Positions 24,985 to 34,600 of a stretch of 64,000 nucleotides of DNA are shown here, in pieces; position 1 is the stretch's first letter, and every line of letters starts with the position of its first letter. The notes below the pieces were generated by a model. That model searched no databases and was not told the DNA's origin. It was given only the letters and a program-made list of their open reading frames with translations. The position numbers and the translations under genes are program-made. Source of the DNA: Capsulimonas corticalis (GTDB lineage: Bacteria; Armatimonadota; Armatimonadia; Armatimonadales; Capsulimonadaceae). Where the stretch lies: the NCBI RefSeq assembly GCF_003574315.2, contig NZ_AP025739.1:620001-684000 (forward strand), written 5' to 3'.

Positions 24985-26490
24985 ATGTCACAAATCACAC
25001 GCCGTCAATTTCTTCAGTCCGCCGGAGGCATTACCTTCCTGGCGCTGATGCCCGTCGGTCGCGGCCTCTTCGCCGCGACCGACCCCACCCTGCCCCGCTT
25101 CACCGCGCTGCCCTATCTCCAGCCGGGATACGCCAGCCATCTCAAGCATGGCGAGGAAAGCGTCGTCATCGCCTGGCAGACCGAGCACACCCCGACCGAT
25201 TTCCAGCTCCAGTTCGGCCCCACGAACGCCTACGGCAAAAAGGGCGCGATCACCCGCACCGAGCGATGGCAGGGTCCCAATGACGCCGATCGGCGCTTCA
25301 ATTACGCCGCGTCGCTGACGGGCCTGCATCTGAACACACGGTATTCGTATCGCCTGGTCGGCAACGGCAAGACGATCGCCGAAGGCGAATTCACGTCGCG
25401 CAAAGGGCGCGGCGAGAAGGTCAAATTCGTCGCCTTCGGGGATAACTCTTACGGCGATCCCGGCGAGCTGGCGGTCGCCTATTACGCCTATCAGTCGCAC
25501 CCGGATTTTATCATGAACACCGGCGACAACGTCTATGAAAGCGGCCTGGATCACGAGTACGCCAAGTACTTCTTCCCGGTTTATAACGCCGATGTGGCCG
25601 ACCCCAAAGTCGGGGCGCCGCTGCTGCGCTCGGTCCCGTTCTATACGGTCCTCGCCAACCACGACGTCCACCACAAAGATCCCAACAAGCGGCCCATCGC
25701 CAACTTTGACAAGGACCGCGACGCCCTTGCCTACTACACGGCGATGCACCTGCCCTTGAACGGCCCCAAAACCACGGGCAGCTCCACGCCCACGATGGGC
25801 GACGCCGCGCTTATCAGCGACTTCCACGAATGCGCCGGTCCTCGCTACCCGCAGATGGCGAACTATTCGTTCGATTACGGCGACGCGCATTTCCTGTGCC
25901 TGGACTCGAACGTCTACATCGACCCCACCAACGCCGCGCTGCGCGACTGGATCTCCGCCGATCTGAAGGGAACAGACGCCCTCTGGAAGTTCGTCGTCTA
26001 CCACCATCCGGCGTTCAATGTGGGCGACAATCACTACAAAGAGCAGCAGATGCGCGTGCTCTCCCCGCTCTTTGAAGCCCATGGCGTCGATTTCTGCCTG
26101 CACGGCCACGAGCACACCTACCAGCGCACCATGCCCCTGCGCTTCGCGCCAACTGACACCACCAACGCCAACCCGAACCACGCCGACGACCGTCGCGTCC
26201 CCGGAACCTTCACGCTGGACACGAAGTTCGACGGCGCCGCTCACACCAAGCCTGACGGCGTCCTCTACATCACCACGGGGGCCGGCGGCAAGGAGCTCTA
26301 CGATCCCGGCTTCGACACCGATCCGACAAAGTGGCTCCACGAAGACGACAAAAACGTCGCGTACGTCTCCAAGTTCGTCTCCAGCGTCCACTCCTTCACC
26401 GTCATCGAAATCGACGGCCCCTCGCTCACACTCACACAGATCGACGAAAACGGCGTGGAACTCGACAAGATCCACGTCACCAAGGCGTAA
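24985..26490 (+). CDS. Tat-exported metallophosphatase (purple acid phosphatase-like)
   Basis: A 501-residue protein. The twin-arginine signal ITRRQFLQSAGGITFLALM is followed by an FN3-like domain (about 45-140) and a calcineurin-type metallophosphatase domain. Metal-ligand motifs in order are FGDNSYGD, NTGDNVYESG, LANHDVHH, VVYHHPAF and HGHEHTYQR, the set expected for PAP-like enzymes. It should hydrolyse phosphoesters outside the cytoplasm, perhaps for phosphate supply. I chose the ATG at 24985 because the Tat motif begins there; the frame is open 45 bp further upstream. A strong terminator follows. Confidence 0.9.
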   Translation: MSQITRRQFLQSAGGITFLALMPVGRGLFAATDPTLPRFTALPYLQPGYASHLKHGEESVVIAWQTEHTPTDFQLQFGPTNAYGKKGAITRTERWQGPNDADRRFNYAASLTGLHLNTRYSYRLVGNGKTIAEGEFTSRKGRGEKVKFVAFGDNSYGDPGELAVAYYAYQSHPDFIMNTGDNVYESGLDHEYAKYFFPVYNADVADPKVGAPLLRSVPFYTVLANHDVHHKDPNKRPIANFDKDRDALAYYTAMHLPLNGPKTTGSSTPTMGDAALISDFHECAGPRYPQMANYSFDYGDAHFLCLDSNVYIDPTNAALRDWISADLKGTDALWKFVVYHHPAFNVGDNHYKEQQMRVLSPLFEAHGVDFCLHGHEHTYQRTMPLRFAPTDTTNANPNHADDRRVPGTFTLDTKFDGAAHTKPDGVLYITTGAGGKELYDPGFDTDPTKWLHEDDKNVAYVSKFVSSVHSFTVIEIDGPSLTLTQIDENGVELDKIHVTKA

Positions 26491-26511
26491 TTTGGCGGCG
26501 AACAAGAGTAT

Positions 26512-26546
26512 ACGGCGCGTTCCCCATGGGAAACGCGCCGTTTTTT
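26512..26546 (+). terminator. intrinsic terminator
   Basis: ACGGCGCGTT (26512-26521) pairs with AACGCGCCGT (26532-26541), and TTTTTT begins within the last pair. It ends the metallophosphatase transcript. Confidence 0.88.
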
Positions 26547-26588
26547 CATGCCGTCTCGCAAATCTGTCCTGCGGGTACACTATGGGAT

Positions 26589-28763
26589 ATGAGCGATGCA
26601 AAGTTCGACCAAATCCTGCGCGGCGCGGATCCGCGGGAGTGTATCGTCGCGCTGGAAACCGGCGACCGCGACGCCACCTTGTTTATCCGTAACGCGGACG
26701 GGGTTTCCCAGGTCAGCGTCCCATTTGTTCCCTGGCTGATTACCGACAGCGCGCAGTCGTTCCCTGGCGCGGAAGTGACGGAGCTGGAAGGCGAAGGACA
26801 TCGCTTTCTGACCCGCTTTCCCAGTGGCTGGCGAGCGTATCAAGAGGCGAAGCGCGCTCTGCGCGATACTCCCCAGGTCTCGGTGATGCAGTACGGCAGC
26901 GCGGCCAAGCAGTTTCTCATCGCCGGCGGATATACGCTCTTCAAAGGCATGGCGTTTGACGATGTCGTGCGCATGCAGATCGATATCGAAACGACCTCGC
27001 TCGATCCCATGGCCGTGGGCGCGGGCATCTTCCTGATCTCCATCTCCGACACGCGCGGGTTCCAAACGGTGCTGAGCGGGACCGAATCGTCAATGCTGCG
27101 CGAGCTGCTGGCGATTGTCGCCGAGCGCGATCCCGATGTCATCGAAGGCCACAACTTCTACTCCTTCGACGCGCCTTATATCCTGGCTCGCTGCGCGGAC
27201 CTGGGCGTCGCGCCCACGTTTGGGCGTCTCGGCGTCCCGGCCAGTGTCGGCATGGAGCGCAACTGCGCCATCGGCGGCAACTCGCGTCCGTACACCCCGA
27301 TCTACTTCCATGGGCGGCACATCCTCGACACGCTCTTTCAAGTGCAGCGCTTCGACTGGGCGAAGGCGCAGTTGTCGTCTTACGGTCTGAAGGAGTGCGC
27401 GCAGACTTACGGCATCGCGCCGCCGGACCGTGTCTATTTAGACCGCTCGGATATCGTCGAGATTTACAAAGCCGATCCCGAAAAAGTAAAGACTTACGCC
27501 TTGCAGGACGTTCAGGAGACGGGGGCGCTGGCGGCGCTGGTCGCGCCAACGGAGTTCTACCAGACGCAGATGGTTCCGGACACCTTTCAGAGCGTCGCGG
27601 TGACCGGCAGCGGCGAGAAGATTAACTCCATCTTTGTCCGCGAGTATTTACGGCAAGGCCGCGCGATCCCCAAGCAAAAACCGTCCAAGCCCTACCCCGG
27701 CGGCTACACCGAAGTGCGCGTCACCGGCGTCATCCGCCCCATCGTCAAGGCCGACGTCGAAAGCCTCTACCCCAGCCTCATGCTCGTTAACAAGATCGCG
27801 CCCGCCTCCGACAGCCTGGGCGTCTTTCTGCCCCTGCTCGCCGAACTCACCAATCGCCGCCTCGAAGCCAAGCGCAAGCTCAAAACCGCTGGCGAAGACA
27901 CGCACGAGCACCACTACTGGGACGGCCTGCAAAACTCGTTCAAGACCCTGATCAACTCGTTCTACGGCTACATCGGCGGCCCGTTTTATTTTAACGACTT
28001 CGACGCCGCCCGCCGCGTGACCGAGGCCGGACAGGAGATCGTCAAGCAGATCGCCGCCGACCTGGAAACGCACGGGTCGCGCGTCATCGAGATCGACACC
28101 GACGGCGTTTACTTCCAGCCCCCGCCCGATGTCCGCACGCCCGAGGAAGAGTACGTCTACGTCGACAAGATTGGGAGCGCCCTGCCGCAAGGCATTCGCC
28201 TCGCGCACGACGGCTCCTACGCCGCCATGATCTCCCTGAAGATGAAGAACTACGTGCTGGAGGAGCACGGCGGCCGCAAGATCTTCAAAGGCTCGTCCCT
28301 GCGCTCCCGCTCCGACGAGCGCTACGGCCGCCGCTTCCTCAACGACGCCGTCGATCTCTTGTTAGCCGACCGTCTGGACGATCTCGCGCAGCTCTACAAA
28401 GATCTGATCGTCAAGATCGAGGCCGACCAGATGCCCATCGACCAGCTCGCCAAACGCGAACGCGTCACCGAGAAGTTCCTGAACTCCGAGATGCGTAAAC
28501 GCGCTGCTGAGGCGATCAAAAACGCCGACATCAAACAAGGCGACTTCGTCGCCTTGTATCAAAGAGCGGACAAATCCCTCGCCCTTCTCGAAGACTACAA
28601 CCACGACGCCGACACCGAATACTACGCCGCCAAACTGCACAAATTCGCCTCCCGCCTTCGCGAAGCCGTCGGCGAAGACCAGTTCGACACGCTTTTCCCC
28701 AAGCCGCTCCCAATCAAAAAGCGGCCCGATCCCTCGCAGATGACGATGGATTTATTTGGCTAA
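26589..28763 (+). CDS. family B DNA polymerase with 3'-5' exonuclease
   Basis: A 724-residue B-family DNA polymerase. Exonuclease motifs: Exo I D132-I-E134, Exo II N189...D194 (GHNFYSFDAPY) and Exo III Y303...D307. Polymerase motifs: A at D389 (DVESLYPSLM), B at K452-G460 (KTLINSFYG), C at D503-T-D505, and KMKNY near 551-555. All catalytic Asp residues are present, so it should be active and proofreading. Motif C reads DTDG instead of the common DTDS. The N-terminal domain is short. It is comparable in size to E. coli Pol II (783 residues) and may serve repair or translesion synthesis. The ATG at 26589 has TACACT 7 nt upstream and no Shine-Dalgarno. Confidence 0.9.
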   Translation: MSDAKFDQILRGADPRECIVALETGDRDATLFIRNADGVSQVSVPFVPWLITDSAQSFPGAEVTELEGEGHRFLTRFPSGWRAYQEAKRALRDTPQVSVMQYGSAAKQFLIAGGYTLFKGMAFDDVVRMQIDIETTSLDPMAVGAGIFLISISDTRGFQTVLSGTESSMLRELLAIVAERDPDVIEGHNFYSFDAPYILARCADLGVAPTFGRLGVPASVGMERNCAIGGNSRPYTPIYFHGRHILDTLFQVQRFDWAKAQLSSYGLKECAQTYGIAPPDRVYLDRSDIVEIYKADPEKVKTYALQDVQETGALAALVAPTEFYQTQMVPDTFQSVAVTGSGEKINSIFVREYLRQGRAIPKQKPSKPYPGGYTEVRVTGVIRPIVKADVESLYPSLMLVNKIAPASDSLGVFLPLLAELTNRRLEAKRKLKTAGEDTHEHHYWDGLQNSFKTLINSFYGYIGGPFYFNDFDAARRVTEAGQEIVKQIAADLETHGSRVIEIDTDGVYFQPPPDVRTPEEEYVYVDKIGSALPQGIRLAHDGSYAAMISLKMKNYVLEEHGGRKIFKGSSLRSRSDERYGRRFLNDAVDLLLADRLDDLAQLYKDLIVKIEADQMPIDQLAKRERVTEKFLNSEMRKRAAEAIKNADIKQGDFVALYQRADKSLALLEDYNHDADTEYYAAKLHKFASRLREAVGEDQFDTLFPKPLPIKKRPDPSQMTMDLFG

Positions 28764-28777
28764 GATCGCATTCGGTC

Positions 28778-28815
28778 TTGACAGTTTTCGATTCTGTAAT
28801 TATAATTATTTCAGT
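28778..28815 (+). promoter_or_regulatory. consensus promoter overlapped by an Rrf2-type operator
   Basis: TTGACA (28778-28783), a 17-bp spacer and TATAAT (28801-28806) form a perfect sigma70 promoter. The 23-bp site TCTGTAAT-N7-ATTTCAGT (28793-28815) covers the -10 box and closely matches the perfect inverted repeat ahead of the next gene (29271-29293). The predicted start (about 28813) lies only 3 nt before the ATG. Confidence 0.82.
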
Positions 28816-29247
28816 ATGGCGGCAAGCAGCAAATTTTCCATCGCGGTTCACGTTCTTTCCTGCCTGGAGTACTCCGACCGGCAGTGGGGCCAGCCCCAGA
28901 TGAACTCGGCGGACCTCGCTCTGAGCGTGAACACCAATCCGGTGATCATTCGTAACCTTTTGAGCGAGCTGAGCAAGGCGGGCCTGGTGATCTCGAAGGA
29001 AGGAAAAGGCGGCGGAGCGCGTCTCGCCAGAGCGGCGTCCGCGATTACGCTCGACGAAGTTTACGCGGCGGTCGAGCGCGCCGAAATGCTGGCGCGCAAT
29101 CCGCGCCCGGCGCATCTGCCGTGTTCAGTGAGCTGCGGCGTTAAGAACGCGCTGGAGCCTGTGCTCGGCAGCGTCAATCACGCCATACTGAGCGCACTGA
29201 AGGAAAAAAATCTCAGCGAGATCGTCGATCAAATTATGGGCGTCTGA
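28816..29247 (+). CDS. Rrf2-family transcriptional regulator
   Basis: A 143-residue Rrf2-type winged-helix repressor. The HTH spans about residues 5-65 (SKFSIAVHVLSCLE, NTNPVIIRNLLSELSKAGLV) and is followed by the wing KEGKGGGARLA. Two Cys, C103 and C107 (LPCSVSCGVK), lie where many Rrf2 proteins place redox or metal-sensing cysteines. The ATG at 28816 sits 9 nt after a perfect -10 box and lacks a ribosome site, so translation is probably leaderless. It very likely represses itself and the adjacent aldo/keto reductase through the shared CTGTAAT operator. Confidence 0.9.
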   Translation: MAASSKFSIAVHVLSCLEYSDRQWGQPQMNSADLALSVNTNPVIIRNLLSELSKAGLVISKEGKGGGARLARAASAITLDEVYAAVERAEMLARNPRPAHLPCSVSCGVKNALEPVLGSVNHAILSALKEKNLSEIVDQIMGV

Positions 29248-29270
29248 TCGGCGCTTATTATTTGCCGAAA

Positions 29271-29293
29271 ACTGTAATTTATTTTATTACAGT
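29271..29293 (+). promoter_or_regulatory. perfect 23-bp operator ahead of the aldo/keto reductase
   Basis: ACTGTAAT-TTATTTT-ATTACAGT, a perfect 8-bp inverted repeat with a 7-bp centre. A possible promoter (TTGCCG, 17 bp, TATTAC at 29285) overlaps it, so a bound repressor would block RNA polymerase. Confidence 0.8.
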
Positions 29294-29316
29294 TAATAAT
29301 GATAAGGAGAAAACAA

Positions 29317-30369
29317 ATGCGTTATCAGATCTTTGGAAGACGGACCGGCCTGCGCGTTTCGGAGCTGTCGCTCGGATGCGGGACGTTTGGCACAACCTGG
29401 GGCTACGGCGCGGAGCCGGCGGAGGCGCGCCGGATCTTTGACAGTTACGTGGAAGCGGGCGGCAACTTCTTCGACACCGCCGACGCCTATCAGTCGGGAG
29501 AATCCGAGCGCCTTCTCGGCGAGTTCATCGCCGCAAACCGTGATGATTTCGTCGTTGCGACCAAATATACAATGGCGATCGCGCCGGGCGCCGGGATCTC
29601 CGTCACCGGCAACAGCCGCAAGAACATGGTCCGGGCGGTCGAGGCGAGCCTGAAACGGCTGAACACGGATCGGATCGATCTTTACTGGGTTCACCACGCC
29701 GACGAAGTCACGCCGATGGATGAGATCATGCGCGGCCTCGACGATCTGGTCCGCGCCGGCAAGATCCTCTATATCGGCCTTTCCGATTTCCCGGCGTGGC
29801 GGACGGCCTATGCGGCGACGCTGGCCGATATGCGCGGCTGGGCGCCGCTCGCCGGCCAGCAGATCGAATACAGCCTGGTCGAGCGCACCCCGGAGCGCGA
29901 CCTGCTGCCGATGGCGCAGGCGTTTGGTCTGGGAACGGTCGCATGGTCTCCGCTGGGCGGCGGCCTGCTCACGGGCAAGTATCGAAGCGGCGACAAAGAC
30001 GCGCGGTCCGGGTCGAACCTCGCCGCCCTGCTGCACGTCGAAAATGACGCCCGCAAAACCGCAACTCTGGATGCGCTGGAGACCGTCGCGGAGGAAATCG
30101 GATTCGATCCGGGGCAGACGGCAATCGCCTGGGTGCTCGCCAAAGGACACATCCCCATCCTTGGCCCGCGCACGCAGGCTCAGCTCGCCGGCAATCTCGG
30201 CGCCGTAAACGTGACGCTTTCCGCCGACCAAATCCAGCGCCTCGACGACGCCAGCGCGATCTCTCTGGGATTCCCGCACGAGCTGAAGACACGCTTTGCG
30301 GAAGTGCGAGAAGGCACGATGGGCGGCGTCCCGCATCTGTTCGACCTCTCGCCCATCCCCGTGCGATAA
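29317..30369 (+). CDS. aldo/keto reductase under Rrf2 control
   Basis: A 350-residue NADPH-dependent aldo/keto reductase. Tetrad residues are seen in FFDTADAYQSGE (Asp, Tyr), VVATKYTM (Lys) and YWVHHAD (His). It resembles general stress and aldehyde reductases such as YajO and the voltage-gated channel beta-subunit group. The ATG at 29317 has AAGGAG 7 nt upstream; an ATG at 29299 precedes that site and is unlikely. The operator shared with the upstream Rrf2 gene suggests induction by an electrophile or redox signal sensed by the two cysteines. Confidence 0.9.
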   Translation: MRYQIFGRRTGLRVSELSLGCGTFGTTWGYGAEPAEARRIFDSYVEAGGNFFDTADAYQSGESERLLGEFIAANRDDFVVATKYTMAIAPGAGISVTGNSRKNMVRAVEASLKRLNTDRIDLYWVHHADEVTPMDEIMRGLDDLVRAGKILYIGLSDFPAWRTAYAATLADMRGWAPLAGQQIEYSLVERTPERDLLPMAQAFGLGTVAWSPLGGGLLTGKYRSGDKDARSGSNLAALLHVENDARKTATLDALETVAEEIGFDPGQTAIAWVLAKGHIPILGPRTQAQLAGNLGAVNVTLSADQIQRLDDASAISLGFPHELKTRFAEVREGTMGGVPHLFDLSPIPVR

Positions 30370-30374
30370 AAAAT

Positions 30375-30419
30375 CGCCCTTCTCACGCCGACCAAGGGCG
30401 TGAGAAGGGCGCAGTTTTT
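30375..30419 (+). terminator. intrinsic terminator
   Basis: GCCCTTCTCACGCC pairs perfectly with GGCGTGAGAAGGGC (30376-30389 with 30397-30410), then GCAG and TTTTT. It closes the aldo/keto reductase transcript. Confidence 0.92.
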
Positions 30420-30477
30420 CGATTGTGTAATTCTGTAGTAAGGCCGGCGAAATGCATGAAGACGAGAAAGGCGGCGC

Positions 30478-31503
30478 TCAGAACGCGCCGTCGGGGGCGC
30501 GGAAGAATTCGCTGAGCAGGTTTGTCAGCAGGGTCGGGCGCTCGTCCAGGAAATAGTGGCCGCTGTTCTCGATCTTGATGACGCGCGTATGCTTCGCCTG
30601 ACGCGGGAGTGCGTCTTTGAGCCAGGCGTACCCCGTAGACCCCAGGCCGAGGATCGGCATCTTCAGGTTGTTGTATTTCTTGTTGTCGACGATATCCTTG
30701 GGGAAGGCCTGGAACCAGGAGTCCCCGCCATGGATGCCGGCCTGCGTCGCATAGGCGGAGGTGAAGACGGCGCGGTCACGGGCGTCAATGGAGCTCGAAT
30801 CCTTGGTGAGATAATCGAACGCCCAGTTCTGCAAGATCCCATAGCGGCCGGCAAACAGCTTTTCCGGCAAATCGGGGACCTGCATCACCGAGAACCACCA
30901 GGGGAAGAGCGGATGCGCGGCATCGATCTTCTTGCCAAATTTCCCATACTCAGGCAGGATCGGGATCGATTTGAAGGCGTCGTAGGGGTGGGGAACGTCC
31001 ATCACGGCCAGTTTTCGAGTCGCCTCGGGATGGTTCGCGGCGAAGCTGAAGGCGACCATCGAACCGATATCATGGCCGGCGATATTGACTTTAGTATATC
31101 CCAGGTGGCGCACCAGTTGGTAAACGTCCTCGGCCATCGTCTTCTTGTCGTAGCCGCCGGCGGGTTTGTCCGTGGCGCCCATGCCGCGAATGTCCACCAC
31201 GATGACATGGAAGCGCCGCCCCAGCGCCGGCATGACTTTGTGGTACTCCCACCACGTCTCCGGCCAGCCGGGCAGCAGCACGAGCGGCGCGCCCTTGCCG
31301 CCCGCGACATAGTGCATCTGGATTCCATTGACCTTCGCGGAGCCGTTCTCAAAGCCAGGAAGCGTCTTCACAAGCGCGGCGTCCGATGTATCGAATTGGC
31401 CGCTCCCCTGCCCCATCGCCGCGCCATGTCCCGCAAGCGCGAACGCCGCCGCCAGCCCCGCGCCGCCTATTCGTATTCGCCGAGAGAGATTCCCAAGTTT
31501 CAT
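30478..31503 (-). CDS. exported alpha/beta hydrolase, epoxide-hydrolase type
   Basis: A 341-residue alpha/beta hydrolase with a signal peptide (about residues 1-31). The oxyanion region LPGWPETWWEYHKV is of epoxide-hydrolase type. The nucleophile elbow is GHDIGS with D145 rather than Ser, which points to epoxide hydrolase or haloalkane dehalogenase chemistry; the C-terminal GHYFLDERP holds the general-base His. The ATG at 31503 has AGGAAA 8 nt upstream; an ATG further up at 31536 would give an unusual extension before the signal peptide. It is transcribed away from the large BTAD/NB-ARC regulator and may be its target. Confidence 0.85.
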   Translation of the reverse strand: MKLGNLSRRIRIGGAGLAAAFALAGHGAAMGQGSGQFDTSDAALVKTLPGFENGSAKVNGIQMHYVAGGKGAPLVLLPGWPETWWEYHKVMPALGRRFHVIVVDIRGMGATDKPAGGYDKKTMAEDVYQLVRHLGYTKVNIAGHDIGSMVAFSFAANHPEATRKLAVMDVPHPYDAFKSIPILPEYGKFGKKIDAAHPLFPWWFSVMQVPDLPEKLFAGRYGILQNWAFDYLTKDSSSIDARDRAVFTSAYATQAGIHGGDSWFQAFPKDIVDNKKYNNLKMPILGLGSTGYAWLKDALPRQAKHTRVIKIENSGHYFLDERPTLLTNLLSEFFRAPDGAF

Positions 31504-31619
31504 TGGAGGTTTCCTTTCCATATTTCGTAGCATCATTAGTATCCCGGGCAGGTATTATCAAGGCATTATAAATTCGGCCGAAACGCGTTCCCATGGATCA
31601 GGAACGAGGGAATCTCGCC

Positions 31620-34600
31620 ATGCCTTTATCGGAAACCGGAGCTCCGCCGCTCGCGATCGCCCTGTTCGGCCCCATGCGCGTCACCACGAACGGGAGTCCC
31701 GCGCCTCGGCTGCGCTCCCGCAAAACCCTCTGGCTCCTCGCGCTGCTGACCCTGCGCCACGGCCGGCCGATCGAGCGCGAATGGATTGCGGGAACCCTGT
31801 GGCCCGAGACGACCCAGAGTCAGGCGTACGCCGGTCTGCGGCCGATCCTCACCGAACTGCGGCAAATGCTTCAAGCCGAGAGTCATCGTCTCCAATCCCC
31901 GAGCCGGCATACCCTTCTTCTGGATCTGGATGGCGCGGAGATCGACGTGATCACGTTCGACGCCGCGATGGCGTCCCAGAATCCGGCGGCGATCGAGCGC
32001 GCCGCCGCTCTGTATCACGGTCCGCTGCTGGAAGGGTGTTTCGAGGAATGGGCGCTGCCGGAGCGCGCCCAGCGGGAAAAGCAGTGCCTGACCGCCCTGC
32101 GAATGCTGTCGCAAAACGCCCTCGCCGCCGGAAACGCCGGCGCCGCGGCAGAGTTTTGCCGGCGCGCGGCGGCCATCGATCCATGGCGCGACACAGCGCA
32201 GCGCGAATGGATGGAGGCCCTGGTCCAGGCCGGAGACAGCAACGCGGCGCTTCAGGTCTACCGAGACTTCGTCCATCTTCTCAGCAGCGATCCCCAGGCG
32301 GCGCCCGACGCCCAAACCACCCTCCTTTACACACGTCTGCGCAAGGAAGCGCGCCGCCGCAACGCGCCGCCGGCGCCCGCCGGCGGGGAAGGCGAGACGG
32401 AGAAAACGGCTCCTCAGAGCGCCGGATATCTGCCCAGCCCGTTGACGGAGATGATCGGCCGGGAGGACGAGCGGGTGGATCTGGCGGCCAGGCTGGGACG
32501 CTCCCGGCTGGTGACCATTACCGGCCCGGGCGGCGTCGGCAAGACGCGCCTGGCGATCGGAGTCGCAAACGATGCGCTCGCGCGCTATCCCGACGGCGTT
32601 TGGATGACGGCCCTGGAGACGCTCACGGACGGCGCCATGGCCGCGTCCTGCATCGCCTCCCACCTGGGAGTGCGTGAAGAGGCCGCGCGCGCCCCGCTGG
32701 AAAGCCTGACGGACCATTTGCGCCACAAAAAGCTCCTGCTGGTGCTCGACAACTGCGAGCATCTTCTGGACGCCTGCGCGCGGATCGCGGCGCATCTGCT
32801 GCGAGAATGCCCGGGCGTGCGGATCCTGGCGACGAGCCGCGAAGCGCTGGGGATCGTGGGAGAAACCGCCTGGACGACTCCTTCGCTGGATGTCCCCGCG
32901 CCGGACCATCTTCCGGCGGGACACGCGACACAAGTCCGCGTCCTCTCAGGCTATGAAAGCGTGCAGCTATTTGTCGAGCGGGCGCAGGCGGCGAACCGCG
33001 CGTTCGCGCTGACGGGAAACAACGCGCTCTCGGTCGCCCGGATCTGCTATCAGACGGAAGGGATCCCGCTCGCCATCGAACTCGCCGCCGCGCGCATCAA
33101 GTCCATGACGCCCCAGCAGATCGAAAACCATTTGGACGATTATCTAGGGCTCCTGAGCCTCGGCGGACGCGCTTCGGCCTCCCGCCAGCAAACGCTGCGC
33201 GGGACATTCGATTGGTCTTACGCCCTGCTCAATGACCAGGAGCGTCGGCTGCTCGCCCACCTTTCGGTCTTTGCCGGCGGCTGGAGCGTGGAGGCGGCGG
33301 AGCAAGTCCATTCCGGCGAGTCCGCCCCCAGTACGCAAATCCTCAATTTGCTGACTTCCCTGGTGGATAAATCCCTGGTCGTGTTTGAAGACCAGGAATG
33401 GAACGGAAATGGCCGCTACCGTCTGCTGGAGATGGTGCGTCAATATGCATCCGAGCGCTTGCTGGAAAGCGGAGAGCTGGATCAAGTCCGAGCACGGCAT
33501 TGCGATTGGTGTCTCTCACTCGCGGAAGAGGCGGAGGCGCACGCCAATCAGCCGGACTCACACTTATGGAACGCTCGGCTGGAGAAGGAGCACGGCAATC
33601 TGCGCGCGGCGCTGCGGTGGTCCGCTCAGGACACGCGGCGCTCCGGAGCCTACTTAAAACTGGCCGGCGAGATGCGAACTTTCTGGTACATGCAGGGATA
33701 TTACTCGGAGGGCCTGGAACATCTGCGAACGGCCTTAGAGGGGACGGATCCGCAGCCCCCGGCCATCGCGCGAGGGACGGCGCTGAACGGCTTAAGCGTC
33801 CTGCTGTATTGTCAAGGGCGACAGATTGAGGCGAGAGAAGCGCTGCGGGAGGCGCTGGAGATACACAGAGCGCTGGAAGACACGGCGGGAATCGCCCGGT
33901 CTCTCGCCAATCTCGGCAATATCGAATGCGCGCTGGGAAATTACGCCTCGTCCATGACGCTCTTTGAGGAAGCGCTCGCGATTCGCCGTGAAATTGACGA
34001 CAAGGCGGGAATCGCTTCGTCGCTCATCGCGCTCGGCGCGATATCGATCGTGAGGGGCGATTATCTGACGGCGAGAACCCAGTACGCGGAGGGCCTGAAG
34101 ATGCGAAGAGAGATCGGCGTCACGCATCTGATCGCGAATGCGCTTACCAAGTGCGGAGATATCGATCATCTCCAAAAGGAGTACGCGTCGGCCCAGCGGC
34201 AGTATGAAGAGGCGCTGGCGATCTATGGCGCAAGCGGCAACCGACGCGGCGTGGCCGACTGCCTGGGCTGTCTGGGCAACGTCGCGCTCGCGCGAGGCGA
34301 TGAGGTTTCCGCGCGCGCTTTTTATGACGACAGCCTGCGCGTTCGCCGAGAGCTGGGAGAGCAAAGAGGCGTCGCCACGCTGCTGTCCTGTCTCGCCAGC
34401 GTCTCCCAATCCGAGGGCGACTACGAAACGGCGCGAACCATGCATCAAGAAAGCCTGAGCCTCCAGCGAGAGCTGGAAGACAAACACGGCATCGCCCGAA
34501 GCCTTCAGGGGCTGGCGGAAGCCCTGCTGGCGCAAGGCCGCGCCGGAGAGGCGGCGACGCTCTTTGGGGCGTCTCACGGGCTGCGCGCCAGTCTTACCGC

